From Naematelia aurantialba (lineage: Eukaryota > Basidiomycota > Tremellomycetes > Tremellales > Naemateliaceae), in assembly GCA_021527695.1 (NCBI GenBank), contig JAKFAO010000001.1:930001-994000 (forward strand): DNA of 64,000 bases, given 5' to 3'. The notes beneath the pieces were generated by a model. That model did not search any database and was not told where the DNA came from. It saw only the letters and a list, made by a program, of their open reading frames with translations. Every line of letters starts with the position of its first letter. Positions within the stretch are counted from its first letter, which is position 1. A program made the translations under genes and the position numbers. Shown in pieces: positions 22,716 through 33,969 of the stretch.

Positions 22716-23097
22716 CTTGGTGCTGCCAAAGGAGACGAGCTGGTGAACGTTTGGCACCGCCCAGGTCGTCAGATTCGAATTGAATTGATATCGTGGCAGG
22801 AAGGCAGGGCGCTTTCACACATCATCGATGAAGGTGGGATCGGCAAGCTCACTAGATGCCTGGACTTCTTTATTTGAATTGCATGGAGGCCATATAGACG
22901 CAGTATGATGTCGCAAGAGAAATACTGCCGACCTTATGTATTCGACCTCACGCCATGTGTGCGACTCGTGCGGGAACAATGGGTCTCGGAGAAGATTGCT
23001 CTTGCACGTGCTGACTGTCAAGCTTGCTAGTTGATTCGCGGATCTGCTCATCGTACCACTTTCGCTGCATCTGGTCCGATAAGCACGATGCAGGCTG
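22716..23097. other. Convergent intergenic region
   Basis: The space between the Env7-like kinase stop and the small minus-strand ORF. A minus-strand frame here reads CLSDQMQRKWYDEQ, which resembles the end of a J-domain, but it does not join cleanly to the HPD-containing exon upstream. Confidence 0.35.
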
Positions 23098-23388
23098 CTA
23101 AGTGTGAGCGTCGTTCCCAGCGGGAAAAGCTGGCCATTGATTGATCAACCGAAACTTTTCCGTTGCAATGGCGTCCTTGGGATACTTGTCGGGATGGTCA
23201 CGAGCGGCCAGTTGTAAGACTGACTTGCGGACTAGTCATCAGCGTCTTCGACGCCTAGACATACCCTCTTGTCCTCGAGGCAGTTCCTCGCATAATATGT
23301 GAACTTGACCTTCATGGCGAAGGATGTACGGAAGAAATATTCACACGTCGGGCAAGTAGGCGCACCCTCCCTCCTGTTGCTGATTCAT
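23098..23388 (-). CDS. Small CxxC-containing protein of unknown family, start unresolved
   Basis: Downstream of TSC1 on the same strand lies a coding-looking frame that reads CPTCEYFFRTSFAMKVKF, YYARNCLEDKR, then across an intron near 23272 SVLQLAARDHPDKYPKDA and INQWPAFPAGNDAHT before a TAG at 23098. The CxxC pair and the flow of residues look real, but no ATG precedes the CPTC frame: the two codons before it are TGA TGA. Alternatives are a start at the internal Met (23314), a spliced start at the ATG at 23388, which overlaps the TSC1 stop by one base, or an unseen TSC1 splice. The HPD resembles a J-domain but the rest does not. Function unknown. Confidence 0.4.
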
Positions 23389-25702
23389 CACCCCCAAATA
23401 AATTTGCGGTCTCCCTCCACAGCTGGCGGGTTGCCCCTCTGCAAACGCTCCAATTCAACTCGTAGCTGCAGATTCTCCTTTTCAAGCGCCACTTCTCTCT
23501 TTTTTGCGGCCTGGACAGCGTCAAGATACATTTGCAAGTCCGGCAACGGGCATTGACGAGGAATTGGCTCGACCTTGACTCGTGTTTCTACACGGCTGCG
23601 CAGTCGTCAGTGCTAGGCCCGCCTTTGTACGTACGGATCCGTCTGCTGCATCTGCAGGTTATGCGTTGCACGCAGCATCTGCTCCCGCTTGTAAACCTCG
23701 CCGCGCCAATAATCGGCCGATCGTACAGCTGCCTGCTTTGCCCGCACATCATCGTCCCTGATATCAGCACAACAGACGGGAGAGACTCACCATAGACGTT
23801 GTGCATCAGTCAATTGCTTCATTCGCACTTCGTAGTCCTCAATATGACGTATTTTAGGTTGCGCTTCGGTCAGTTGGTTCTGCAACTTGAAACGCCTGAG
23901 GTCAGCTCTGTCAGCCTGGAGACCGCACTCGTTCTTGACTACAGCAAGTTCATCCTTCTGTCGCTCAACGATGCTGCGCTCCTCGCTGAGATCGCCACGA
24001 AGCTGGGCAAGCAAGTCGAGCGATGCGCGCCTTTCATCTCGGAAACTGGCAATCTTTTCGCGCAGTTGTTCTTGCCATTTGAGATGTTTTTGCTGAGCTT
24101 GTGTTGCCTCTGATCTCTGTTGCGATAGGTCGGCCGTCAAACCGGCGATGATCCGGTCTTGCTCTTTGATGCGGTTGACCTGTCACGTCAGCACGGTAAT
24201 TGCAGACCCTAACAAAGCTATGTATCTCGGCTTCGTCACTGTTGAAACGCTGCGACAGATAATGGAGCCGTCCGATATCTATCACTCAGCTGGCTGCGGC
24301 ACTGGCAAACGTACGGAAGAGATATTGCTTGCGAACACGGTCGCTAAATTGGGCTTCTAGTCTAAGGAGTTGATTCTGTCTTTGAAGGCGCCTCGAATCG
24401 TCAGACTCATTGCCTATCAGGATCCCCATGGAGTAATCAGGTGCGGACAACGGGCCTGACTCGGTTGCCAAGTCTGACCGACCTTCGGACATCTTTTCGG
24501 AATGAGCCAGCATGTGAGATCTTGCGATATACTCCGACGGATCGATCTTGTCCCACCTCTTGTCGTCGGCCAATTCCGCTGTCGATGTGAGGTAGATGAG
24601 GGACGGATGCAGGTGAAAGTCACGCAACAGGGGACGGGCACGGGCTGCAAGCAGACCAGTATCCCACACGAGAGACCACGAAACAGCGTAGAAGGGCTCG
24701 ATGTTCTTGTTTTGCAGATACGAGGGTGGGTCTCGAACAAAAGCGATGATGTTTGAGGGCCAAGCATTATATACGGCGACGAGAAAAAGACGAACAACTC
24801 TTTCTGGCCGCAGATTTAGAGGCAAGTCTTCAATGGTCCCCTCTGCGCTGCATGCGACCGCCCAATTGAGACTTGTATTTGGGGGAGGGGTATACGTCCG
24901 GCCTTCACGTGGCATCTCTTTGGCATCGAGAAACGGACGATCGTTCCAACATACGGCTCGCCCGAGGATGATCATGAACAGAGGGGCTCTGACGGTGAGA
25001 GCCTGGGGCGCGTATGGAATGATCGCGACCAGGAGGCGGAGTTCGAGGGGGAAGAGAATATTGCAGGTGTCGAGGATTAGCGACCGTAGGATGCTGTGGA
25101 GAAAAGGATGAATCGCAAGTCTAGCCATATGTGTCGAAGCAGCAGGAGTCCCGGGAACGTATGATGTTGCCAAGAGGACAGTCAAGACTGTGGTGATAAT
25201 TCCTCGGCGGAATTGTGGATCCTTCCAAGCTTGATCACAGCAATTCAGGAATGCCTGTCATAAGCACAGCCGCTTTCGGGACACCTACCTCGAGATCTTT
25301 GGTTCCCCAACGTGTCAGAACACCCTCACAACGAGGCCTTTCAAAGAAAGGTAGTACGGCTCGTAAAAAGCGCGACAGGTCGAACACCTCGAGCTGCAGC
25401 GAAGTCGCGACGAGGTCGACCACGCGATCATCGGACTCATCTGTTGATTCCAGGAGCCAATCCTCCGCGACGCTTTGCCAGAAGCGATTGATGCAGGACA
25501 AGTCAACGACAGTCAAAAGGCGACTTCTCCGCTGCGCGGCCATTTCCTCGGACAAGCCGGCGAATAACAGTTCCAGGTCGTGATCGGATGAGAGTAGCGG
25601 TGGAGGCGAGGACGATGCATGCTCGTCATGTTCCAGCCCTATGCGTGAGCGCTGACGACAAGCTCATGACTTACATTGCGCTACACTGACTGGTGAAGTC
25701 AT
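23388..25702 (-). CDS. TSC1: Tsc1 / hamartin orthologue
   Basis: Tsc1 forms with Tsc2 the GTPase-activating complex that restrains Rheb and TORC1. The spliced start is MTSPVSVAQ-WLEHDEHASS, with an intron of about 40 bases. The N-terminal helical repeat region includes CINRFWQSVAEDWLLES and the hamartin core: HPFLHSILRSLILDTCNILF, PYAPQALTVRAPLFMIILGR and AVCWNDRPFLD. Then come WSLVWDTGLLAARARPLLRD and, after SAPDYSMGILI, a long C-terminal coiled coil (RKQYLFRTFASA, QQRSEATQAQQKHLKWQEQL, VALEKENLQLRVELERLQRG). It ends KFIWG-TGA. At about 660 residues it is shorter than animal hamartin, as in other fungi. It shares a 68-base divergent promoter with the gene at 25770. Several introns in the tail were placed by eye. 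Confidence 0.82.
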
Positions 25703-25769
25703 GATGGGATGGATAAGAGGACAACGTCAAAATGAGTGGAGGTGGATCAGTCCGCTTTCCATCCCGCCC

Positions 25770-27953
25770 ATGTCCTCGTCTATTTACGACATACTATCCG
25801 TTCTTCTTCCCCTCGCTGCGGTGCTGTCCCTGCTATGGCCCCACCTAGTGCCCTGGGGCATGCGGGCCGTCGTCCTGCCCGCCGCCTGTCTGTTCATTCT
25901 GATGCTCAGCATTACGAGAAGTCGCTCTCCCGGGCCTGTGGTTGTCACAGAAACCCCCACAGATGCAGTGACTCAGCCGGAGAAACGCAAGATCAGACGT
26001 CTAAATGAGCTAGAGGTAGAGCTCATGGTGGTAGAGGTGAGTGTAAATGTCAAACGAGTCTGAAGGTAGTCTCAGAGTCTCCATGCCAAGCTTGGCACTC
26101 CACAGATATATTGTCTTCTCCTGGCTGGCCTGCTGCTGCTTGATCATGCTTGGAGGAGCCATGCATTTCCATGCAAAGACACCATCTATGCCAGGTACGA
26201 GACACATATGGTTGAAGCTTACTTCAGGACGGTGGCTGCTTCCGAGCATTCGGTGACACTGGGTCTGAGAATGCCTGGCCCCCAGTCGGAAGATATTTGG
26301 CCGGTTCAAATCAGCTATAAACCTCGGGCTGAGTGTGCTCAGTGGGAGTTGGCCGACATTGTACTTGGGAAAACCAATGACTGGCGAGGATTGACTGTGA
26401 TTGACGGACTGGCGGCTGGTACCATCTACGACTGTAAGTCACCGCGAGACCAGGTCTGAAAGCAGACCGTTTGCAGTCGGCTGTGCAGTCTTACCCCAAC
26501 GAGAGTCTACTGAACTTTACGACATTTCCCACACAAGGGGCGAACTTTCGCTTTATCTTCTCTAGGTAGGTCCCAGTAATGTCTCCTCTCACGGCAGCGC
26601 GGCAAAACGCTTTCCTCTGCGATATCATCCACTGGCTTGGCTGCCTCGCAAAATGTTACCTCCGTCCTGGACTCCGGCGTTGGCAAATCTGGAACAGCCA
26701 GCTTGGCGCGCGTTGGGTCAATGGCTCAAAGACATGGACGAGCGTGTGGCTTGGGCACCAACCGAATTTGCAATTGTAGGAGACACGGAATTGGGAGGAT
26801 CTGCGGAATCGCTCGATAATAGATCTCAACATGAGCTGCAGGAATCGAGGTATGCGACTTGCCTTGTGTGGCTGACGCAGGCGCTTTCTCAATGCGCAAG
26901 CCGTGCGAGACGTATACGAGCGTTTGCGTAAGTCGTCTTGATAGCGCGGCTTATCAAAGCAATCTTCCCCGCCAGGGTCGAATCGCGAGTGAATCGTAAG
27001 ATGGGGCTGATATCAGACCTTGCTCCGGCTCGAACCTCCAGCCGGGCGCGCTCTGTGTGCCGAATAGAGACTTTCAGTATGTTGCCATGACGTACTTAGC
27101 TGACGAAAGATTTGGCGACGCCGCTTATTACAGGCTAGCGGGACCACCCCCCGAGCACTCTCAAGAAGACACTGATTGGAGTGTCTACTTAGTCGAGCTC
27201 CGCGAGTGGATATTTCGACATAAGGCAACTGACGATTTCAAAGTAAGTAATCGTGCCGAGCCTACTGATGCTAGTTCATCATTTCTCCACTATCACTCGC
27301 TCCTTTCTTTGCGGGATCAAAGAAGGAGGAGGAGTGGCGACAACAGGTAATGAAGCTTCTGAAGCCGCTCTACAACGTTATTGTCCTTGCCGAATCACCA
27401 CGTGAGGCTACTTGCAGAGTCACGCTAAGTTTAGGATACTTTGCCGCATCTGTCCTGCGGCGTTCAATCATCGAGGTTGCTGCTCCTCCCTTGATACAAG
27501 CGCATGCTCTACCGTGGGCTCGCAACGTCTTGCCGAATCTCCAATTAGCCCATTCAGAGAGTGTCGGACGATGGGTCAACATCAATGGCGAGGTGGACGA
27601 GGAAATCACCTATGAGGCTGTGGATAATCTCTTGGCATATGAGCCTCTTCCTCTCGGTCCCCAATGGTGTGTGATCAGCGGCGGTCTCCAAATCTGATGT
27701 AGCTGTCAGGTTGTCCGTCGAGGTCAACAGCGCGAGGAAGATGCCCTCGTCAGTCATCAAACTCATTGGTCGAGAGGCCGTCTTGTGGTCATTGGAGGTC
27801 GTCGGAGTGCGCCAAAGCCGCAATAGCATGGCTGTTGGAAGCGTGGTCGATGGTCTACAAGCAGTACGCCGCATGTTGATGACCCAGGCTGATCGCGTAG
27901 CTGTTGCGCAAGCTAGGGCTGTGGTCTGTCCAGTGGATGTGAAGTGTATATAG
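25770..27953 (+). CDS. PhoD-like phosphatase family protein, possibly eroded
   Basis: The N-terminus (MSSSIYDILSVLLPLAAVLS) has two or three membrane segments (also CLFILMLSI and CLLLAGLLLLDHA). A PhoD_N-like beta domain follows: TVAASEHSVTLGLRMP, YKPRAECAQWELADIVL and DWRGLTVIDGLAAGTIYD. Later pieces, VYERL, ELREWIFRHKATDDFKFIIS, SVLRRSIIEVAAPPLIQ, LPLGPQW-LSVEV, match the order of fungal PhoD-like proteins. However, the usual metal motifs are missing: GDTELGG stands where GDFIYAD is expected, and no DDHE is found. The junction near 26445-26490 does not join in frame by any splice I could see. Either the gene is decaying or an intron is misread. Stop is TAG at 27951-27953. Confidence 0.5.
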
Positions 27954-28047
27954 CAATGCGGAGATCGGATAAAGTCCGAAGCCACCCCGGGACCTTTTTG
28001 TTACATGCAGTAGAACTTCGTTCTTTCACTCTTTCATACTTCAGACC

Positions 28048-28469
28048 ATGTCGACTGTCGTCCGGCCCACCGTCACAAATCTACCCAACTGTGCGCGGAA
28101 CATTCGTATCCTACGCGATATTCGTAAACGCAAAGAGGCTGCCCAATATGAGATGCAACGGCAGGCACATCTGTTTGTGGCACGAAATACCTCGTTACCC
28201 GCTGCGGTCCGACACAAAGCACAGCTAGGGCTGAATGCTCTCAACAATGGCAAAGGTTCGGCTACGCAAATTCACAACCGCTGCGTGGAGACTGGGCGGG
28301 GAAGAGGTAAGGCACGCATACGACTTATCCACTGACGTCCAGGTGTTTTTACCAAGTTTGGCATAAATAGGGTAACTCCAGTAGTCCGGTGCATGCTGAC
28401 GATCAGTACCGCTTCCGAGAACGGGCATTGGCAGGGCAGCTACCAGGAGTGAAAAAGGCGAGCTGGTAA
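28048..28469 (+). CDS. MRP2: Mitochondrial ribosomal protein uS14m
   Basis: A protein of the mitochondrial small ribosomal subunit. It begins MSTVVRPTVTNLPNCARN, and includes RNTSLPAAVRHKAQLGLNAL, then CVETGRGRGVFTKFGINR and YRFRERALAGQLPGVKKASW at the very end. The last blocks are the uS14 signature (GRxRGVxxKFGxxRxxFRExAxxGxxPGxxKASW). Three exons: the first intron, about 45 bases, falls within GRGRG, the second at GINR-YRF. About 117 residues, the usual size. Its stop is only 14 bases from the stop of the converging transporter gene. Confidence 0.93.
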
Positions 28470-28483
28470 AGCGACAGCATGTA

Positions 28484-30079
28484 TCAATTGTACAAGCCGA
28501 CAATCGTTCTGAGAACTCCAACCACGCTGAAACTGATCAACGGCGTGAAAACATACGACAGCACTATGGTTTGCGCTATGACCGAGTTGGTCTCATCGTC
28601 TGCGTGCGACCTGGTGTCAATGGAAACCGGGTACTTTGCTCACATTTCAGCAATCTCGTCGATCAGCGTATCTCCAGGCTGCTACTCACCGCCGCCAAGG
28701 TCAATGCAGGGGGGCCAACAGGCGCGATCGCCATTGTAAAATCCTGCGATGTCAACTGGGATCATGTGCTATGTTCTCACCAGGATAGGATCGCGAAGGA
28801 TATGGTTGCCGGCAGCTTTACGAACGCCGTAGATCACGCCGATCGAAATGATAGGCATGATGGCGAAGCGGAAAACGAAGAGATAGAAGAGCGGCCAGAA
28901 TGCAGGTCGTGAACCGCTGAGTTTTAGAGAACCGCCTCCATACACGCTCACCGTTTACTTTGAAGATGGGCACCGAGTACGAACATCTGGAGTACGGGGT
29001 AAAGATCACCGATATTCGACACTGATTGATATAAAGGCTGTAGTGGAGTATCTTTAGAGAAGAGAGCATGCCGCAGAAAAGGTATCACGCCGATAACGAT
29101 GGCTGAGAGGCCACCGATTGTAGGGGGGTTCAAGAACCCGCCGACACTGGCCTTTCCAAACTTGATCAGTTGCCATGAGCGCCAACCCTCCAATTTGGTC
29201 TTGTATAGCAAAGGTGCGGTCTCTGCTTGTGCGGGATATGGTTCTATATTTGGATAGCTGGTTGGTAGTTCCTGTGCGGGGAGTTGCGCTGCGCCCTGCA
29301 CAGCTTCGAGCAACTTTGTCGGCACGTACGGAGACTCTGAGTGCGCAAATCCGTAGTGTAGGTCACCAGCCTGTCCCTTCATAAGGTATGGACCCAATGA
29401 GAACCTGCAGGATGAGCGACCGAGAGAGCCGAACGCACCTGGTGAGGTTGCAGACGAGTGTGTTAATTAAGAGGTACACCCGTCCTCTGCTCAGCGCCTT
29501 GTTGATATTGCCGTCGCTCAACGGGTCTAGTGTGCCATTTGCACCAAGCGATTTGAGGAAGAGAAGGGGTAGCGAGGTGGTCTGCTTTCAGCTGTGCCAG
29601 TTCAGGCTCTCACATTGTTGAACACCAAGCACGGTCTGATGTCAGAGGAACCAGTTGCGCAACTTACACGAGCCATTGCGGGAGCTTGAGAAGACGCGTC
29701 CCAACGACACCAAAGATCCATGAGACAAGCTGGAACAGAACCGCGTACACCAGGATGATCCAATCTGGCCCTCAGCTCTCGAACGTCCTCGACGACCCAC
29801 ATTCTCGTAGATTCTCCCACGATGCAAGTGGGCCGATTTCGGAGAACAACAGGCATGGGAGGAAAATGGTGACCGATAAGGAAGACATGTTCTAGAGTCA
29901 GCTCTGCCTATCTCGGCGCAGCACATTCTCTCCTTCCTGTGAGAGGAGGTCGTAACGACGGGCGAGGTATCCATAGGCCAGGACAAGGATAACCGAGACG
30001 GCGGCCTGACACCTTGAGCTCTGATTTGCAGTTCACCTACCCCTGTCGCAGAGAGCGTGGTCTGGAGAAGCTCTGACAT
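28484..30079 (-). CDS. Auxin efflux carrier (PIN-like) family transporter
   Basis: A multi-spanning membrane transporter of the AEC/Mem_trans family, related to yeast YLR152C-type and fission yeast proteins at the ER or plasma membrane. It starts MSELLQTTLSATG and continues across an intron with AVSVILVLAYGYLARRYDLL (TM1). The C-terminal half contains LIKFGKASVGGFLNPPTIGG, GLSAIVIGVIPFLRHALF, FRFAIMPIISIGVIYGV, DPILVRT and ends TIVLSYVFTPLISFSVVGVL-RTIVGLYN. The central polar loop carries YPNIEPYPAQAETAPLL. About eight introns. Its ATG lies only 5 bases after the stop codon of OGG1 on the same strand. Substrate is unknown. Confidence 0.83.
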
Positions 30080-30084
30080 GGCAA

Positions 30085-31298
30085 CTATGGAACGTCTAAT
30101 TTACAATCCGAGATGTCCAGCTCTTTGACCTGAGCAGCGATTACGCCAGTTTCCGTCCGTTCATGACGATTACGTTTACGGTCTGTGGTAGGCATGTTTG
30201 GGTCCTTGCGCTTTGCTTTGAATGGTGATTCTGATGGTCTACGAGGTAGATCCGCTGCGAACATCACTGCTTGACACCAGCCACCCATTGGCCCCCATTG
30301 CTGGCTAAGAAACGATTGAATGTCTTCGTAAATCTGCTTGGACATGGATTTGTTGCGAAGCCGAGAGGGAAAGGCGGGATGCCGAGCAGCGATGGCTCCA
30401 ACGTGTGTATCAACGGGGATGAGGGATGGCTACATTCAGCAAGCGAGCTTCAGACTGACGCACCTGATCCAAACACATGAGCATGACACAGTCTGCGACT
30501 TTGCGGCCCACACCCTTGAGCTCCAGGATTCTAGGCCTCACGTCTCCAATGGGGAGCCCACGCAGTCCTGCTAGACCTGTCTCAATGTCCCCTGGTGCTT
30601 CCCCAAAAGATTGGCGCAATGTGCCTAAGGAGGATTCGATGAAAGCCGCCCGATAGCCAAAGCCCATCTCACGCAGCAGAGCTTCACATTGAACAGGAAA
30701 GAGATGTGGTCGGGGAAACAGATGGTATGTACTCGAATCGTCCAATGTCAAAAGTAGGGGCGAGAATCGACGGCACAGCTTGTGCATGAGCGAGGTGATG
30801 CGAGGGATGTGATTGTTGGTCGACGTGATAAAGCTGCTGTGAGCGCTTATGTTTGGAAACTCACGCTACCAAACACTCCCATGGTTCTTGCCGAAGGACT
30901 CTGACGCCGGCCGCCCGCTCATCTAGCTCGACCTTGCCAAAGAGCTCAGGATCCCTCTGGCGCCATTCCGCATATAGATGTGAGAGTTTTGGTGCTAGCT
31001 GGAAATAGTCCGAGATCCAATCTCTGGTAACGTTCGTCAGACGATCAACGTCGGCCGCCTCGTTTGTGGGATGAATGGCAGTGTAATATAACGTCGTTGC
31101 AGTCTGTCGAAGACAGACGACTCGCGGTGGGTTATCGACGGCCCGGGAGAACTCTTCGATATCTTGGATATCTTGCGGTAGAACCCGTCTTTGCCAGAGG
31201 AAAGACTGCCCTACAGGAAGGGTGTTGGCCAGTGTGAGATCGCGAGGTGAGATCGATATGGCGGACCAGCCACCAGGGAATGGGGGGCGTGCTCTCAT
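30085..31298 (-). CDS. OGG1: 8-oxoguanine DNA glycosylase
   Basis: Ogg1 removes 8-oxoguanine opposite C and cleaves the abasic site by its lyase activity. The N-terminal domain includes SPRDLTLANTLPVGQSFLWQ, then WECLVA-FITSTNNHIPRIT across an intron near 30870. The helix-hairpin-helix is LKGVGRKVADCVMLMCLDQ with the catalytic Lys after GVGR, followed across an intron of 33 bases by PVDTHVGAIA, giving the catalytic Asp and its neighbour residues. GGWCQAVMFAADL closes the fold. A basic tail (KAKRKDPN, DRKRNRHER) could be a nuclear signal. The ATG at 31298 fits the usual start. The stop is at 30085, five bases before the next gene's ATG. Confidence 0.93.
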
Positions 31299-31333
31299 AG
31301 TGCATGTATAATATCAAGAATACATTTTTATTT

Positions 31334-32875
31334 TTACGAAACAATGTAGCTCAACGCAATGACGAGATAGAGCGATATGACTGTATTTAGCCATGGCCAT
31401 GATGACACTTACGCATGACGCCCTCCATGTAGTTTGCACGACCGTCTTGGAGAAGGAGGTTGACCAGCATGACCGAGACGAACAGCACAATCGTCTCGAA
31501 ATTTGCCTTTGCATCAGCTTTTTCGAGGCTACGGAGTCTCACAAAAAATAGCGTCAAATCTTTGTCGAGAGGCCAGGCGATGATGACCAGCAGAGGGATC
31601 ATCCCAGCAGCAATCTGAATACTGGACCCAACGCTCACGCCGATGGTCAATTCCATCTTGCCCTTGCACGCCATCCATACTGAAGTGACATGTTCTGCCG
31701 TCAGTCGGAGGAGTTTTTATATACATACCTGCTGCATTGCCGACAAGCGGGAGAAGGATGAGGCCGATGAATCTTTCGTCAGACGGCACAATCACGGTAG
31801 CTTACCGTTTGGGGATGTGCCATTGTTGTGCCGTCTCGTCGATGCTGCCAACCAAAACGTCCGCGCAGAACGACGTGATGACTGTGATGATGACCAGCCA
31901 GGCGCCAGCTGACCATTGGTCCATGTCGGCAATTTCTTCCTCTTCGTCTGTTTGCTCCGCTTCAAATAGCTGACTGTGCGTTCGAAGCTGGAAGAACAGG
32001 TAACCGATATAGGTGAGAAGCAGAATGATGGAGGTACCGCGGGAAATGATGAGCAGGCCTCGTAGCGACTTGTCGTGCGGATCGGGGGCTCCTTCACTTG
32101 AAAAGAGGCTGAGGGTACCGTCGGCCTCGGAAGCGTGGTCTGTAGGTCAATTGTGATCGGGTCGCATACTTACATGCAGCGGGAAGGATGAGGGTGATGC
32201 AGGCAAGCGTCATCAGGGACGAGCTGGCCTGTGCCGCCGTCGCCTGAAAGGTGGATTCGTGGAAAAAGAAACCGGCCCTGTTGTCAGCTAGTAAGGCGCC
32301 GGTACTCACGCAAAGAAACTCATGCCGAGAACCAACAGCAGATTTGACAAGACGCTGCCAAGAAGAGAAGTTTGCACCAGACGGAGCTCGTCTGTTGTCA
32401 GTCGGTTCCAGGGCTACGCTCACTTTGGATCAAGGCGGCCACAGCGACAATGAGCTCCACAGCGTTACCGAACCTGCATATCAGGCCCCTAGTTCCCAAG
32501 CGACTCACGTCGCGTTCAACAGGCCGCCGAGAGTCTGACCGAGCTTCATGGACAGCTGTTCTGTCGCATCTCCCAGCAGCTTGACTTTAGCTCGGTGCTT
32601 GGCTCTGGCTCACCTTGGCCAAGGGCACAATGGCCAAGAAGGATGTACTGAAACGAGCGGCGGCGGTCCAATGCAGCAAGTCGGCTGAGGGAATTAGACC
32701 TGGGTGTGGGCAGCGACGTACCAATGATGCTGAGAGGGACGGCGACGAGGAGAAGATTGATCCAACTGCCAAACAGGAGATGTCGCGACGAGCCGAGCGG
32801 ATCAAACTTTTTCGTCTGAGAGAGTGCATTGCGGCCTGTGGGAGGGAGTAGAGGAGTGCCTTCGGTTGGCGGCAT
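31334..32875 (-). CDS. VCX1: Vacuolar Ca2+/H+ exchanger, Vcx1/CAX type
   Basis: A CaCA-family antiporter that loads Ca2+ into the vacuole in exchange for protons. The start MPPTEGTPLLPPTGRNAL includes a dileucine-type motif (TPLLPP) common in vacuolar proteins. The first alpha-repeat reads FGNAVELIVAVAALIQ; the second reads GNAAEHVTSVWMACKGKMEL with TIGVSVGSSIQIA, joined across an intron near 31690-31735. An acidic loop (EAEQTDEEEEIAD-type) separates the halves. Eleven or so hydrophobic helices. The end, spliced over an intron of about 31 bases, is EGVM-LISLYLVIALSYIVS, which matches the CAX C-terminus. It lies 35 bases upstream (in transcription terms downstream) of the OGG1 start. Confidence 0.9.
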
Positions 32876-33072
32876 GGTGGTGGTGGATAGATTCGGAGTT
32901 GTGGGTGGAGTTGCAAGTGGAATTACAGGATTGGTATATACTACACGGATATATGTATATATATATAACCTCTTTATATATCGGTAACAAAAAGTGCCAA
33001 GCCAAAGAGTCGAGCACAGCAATGACGTGCCAAGCTGCGCGATTAACACTTGTAATGCAGCATTTTGTAATC

Positions 33073-33895
33073 CTAATACTCCCACTCGTACAGACTTCCG
33101 CTGCCAAACACTCCCCGCGCCACAGCCGTCTTGGCTCGTCCTCTGTCCATCACCCCACAGTCCATGGCCTTGTTGGCCCGTGTGGATCCAAGGCATACAT
33201 TGCACCCTCCAGACAGACGTGCTTCATCCAGCTCATCTCGAAGCTTTCTGACCTGAGCTTCCAGCTCGAATAACTGCACCTGCCACGCCTCACGCATGTT
33301 GTTAATCTGCTCCTGAAAGTCTGTCTCGCACACACGCTGTGGCGCCTTGGCTGTCGGTGAATGGCAGAAATAGGGCAGGCCACAAGACAGAGTCATGGAA
33401 ACCGGGCGAAGCTCGAGTAGAGGCTTGGTACTGGTTGCAGTGGTGTCCGACCACATGCTTTCCACTCGTGTCGTGGTTGCGCTTTCAGAGCTGTGGCAGC
33501 TGGGTTCCCGCTGCAGCGATGGTCGAGACGAGGTCGACTTGTTGAACAGCCTCATGAGGCCGCTCTTCTTGGCTTTAACGCGGTGCGGTGTTGTCGGAGA
33601 GGCAGGGCGGGGCTCTACGACGATCGTGCTGGACAAAGAATCGTCGGAGTCCAAAGGCAGGAGCTCGGGCCTGCTGAATGCACGCATGCGACTCCACTCA
33701 TCCTCAATCCAAGGAAGCTCTGTCGTGAATTTCCTTAGCTTCGGCCCCGCGATCGTCGACAGCTCTTCAGACTCGTCCGACACGTCTGAAACGGCGCGCA
33801 GTCTCTGTGCCGTGATGCATGGGCTGAAGTGAGCAGCGCGCGAGTATATGGATGGCGAAGAGGTCGCAGGAGATATAAAGGACATTGGGTCGGAA
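33073..33895 (-). CDS. Hypothetical protein with C-terminal coiled coil
   Basis: The family is not recognised. It is a single exon of about 274 residues from MSFISPATSSPS (33895); an in-frame Met also lies at 33927. The first two thirds are Ser/Pro rich with scattered acidic residues and a basic stretch (HRVKAKKSGLMRLFNKS). From about residue 195 a coiled coil follows: FQEQINNMREAWQVQLFELE and AQVRKLRDELDEARL. The end has CNVCLGS and RANKAMDCGVMDRGRAKTAV, with three Cys that could bind metal or be structural. It sits in the same-strand run between ERG6 and the exchanger. Confidence 0.6.
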
Positions 33896-33969
33896 AGATG
33901 AATGTAAGAGCAAGGTGCATAAAACATAGTCCGTTTGACAAGCCTCGCCTTAATTACAATCTAATTATT

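Noticed and set aside
23098..23330. J-domain protein, from HPDKYPKD and a later CLSDQMQRKWYDEQ
   Set aside because: The two parts do not join in frame by any canonical splice, and the helices around HPD do not fit a J-domain. I kept only an unknown small ORF.
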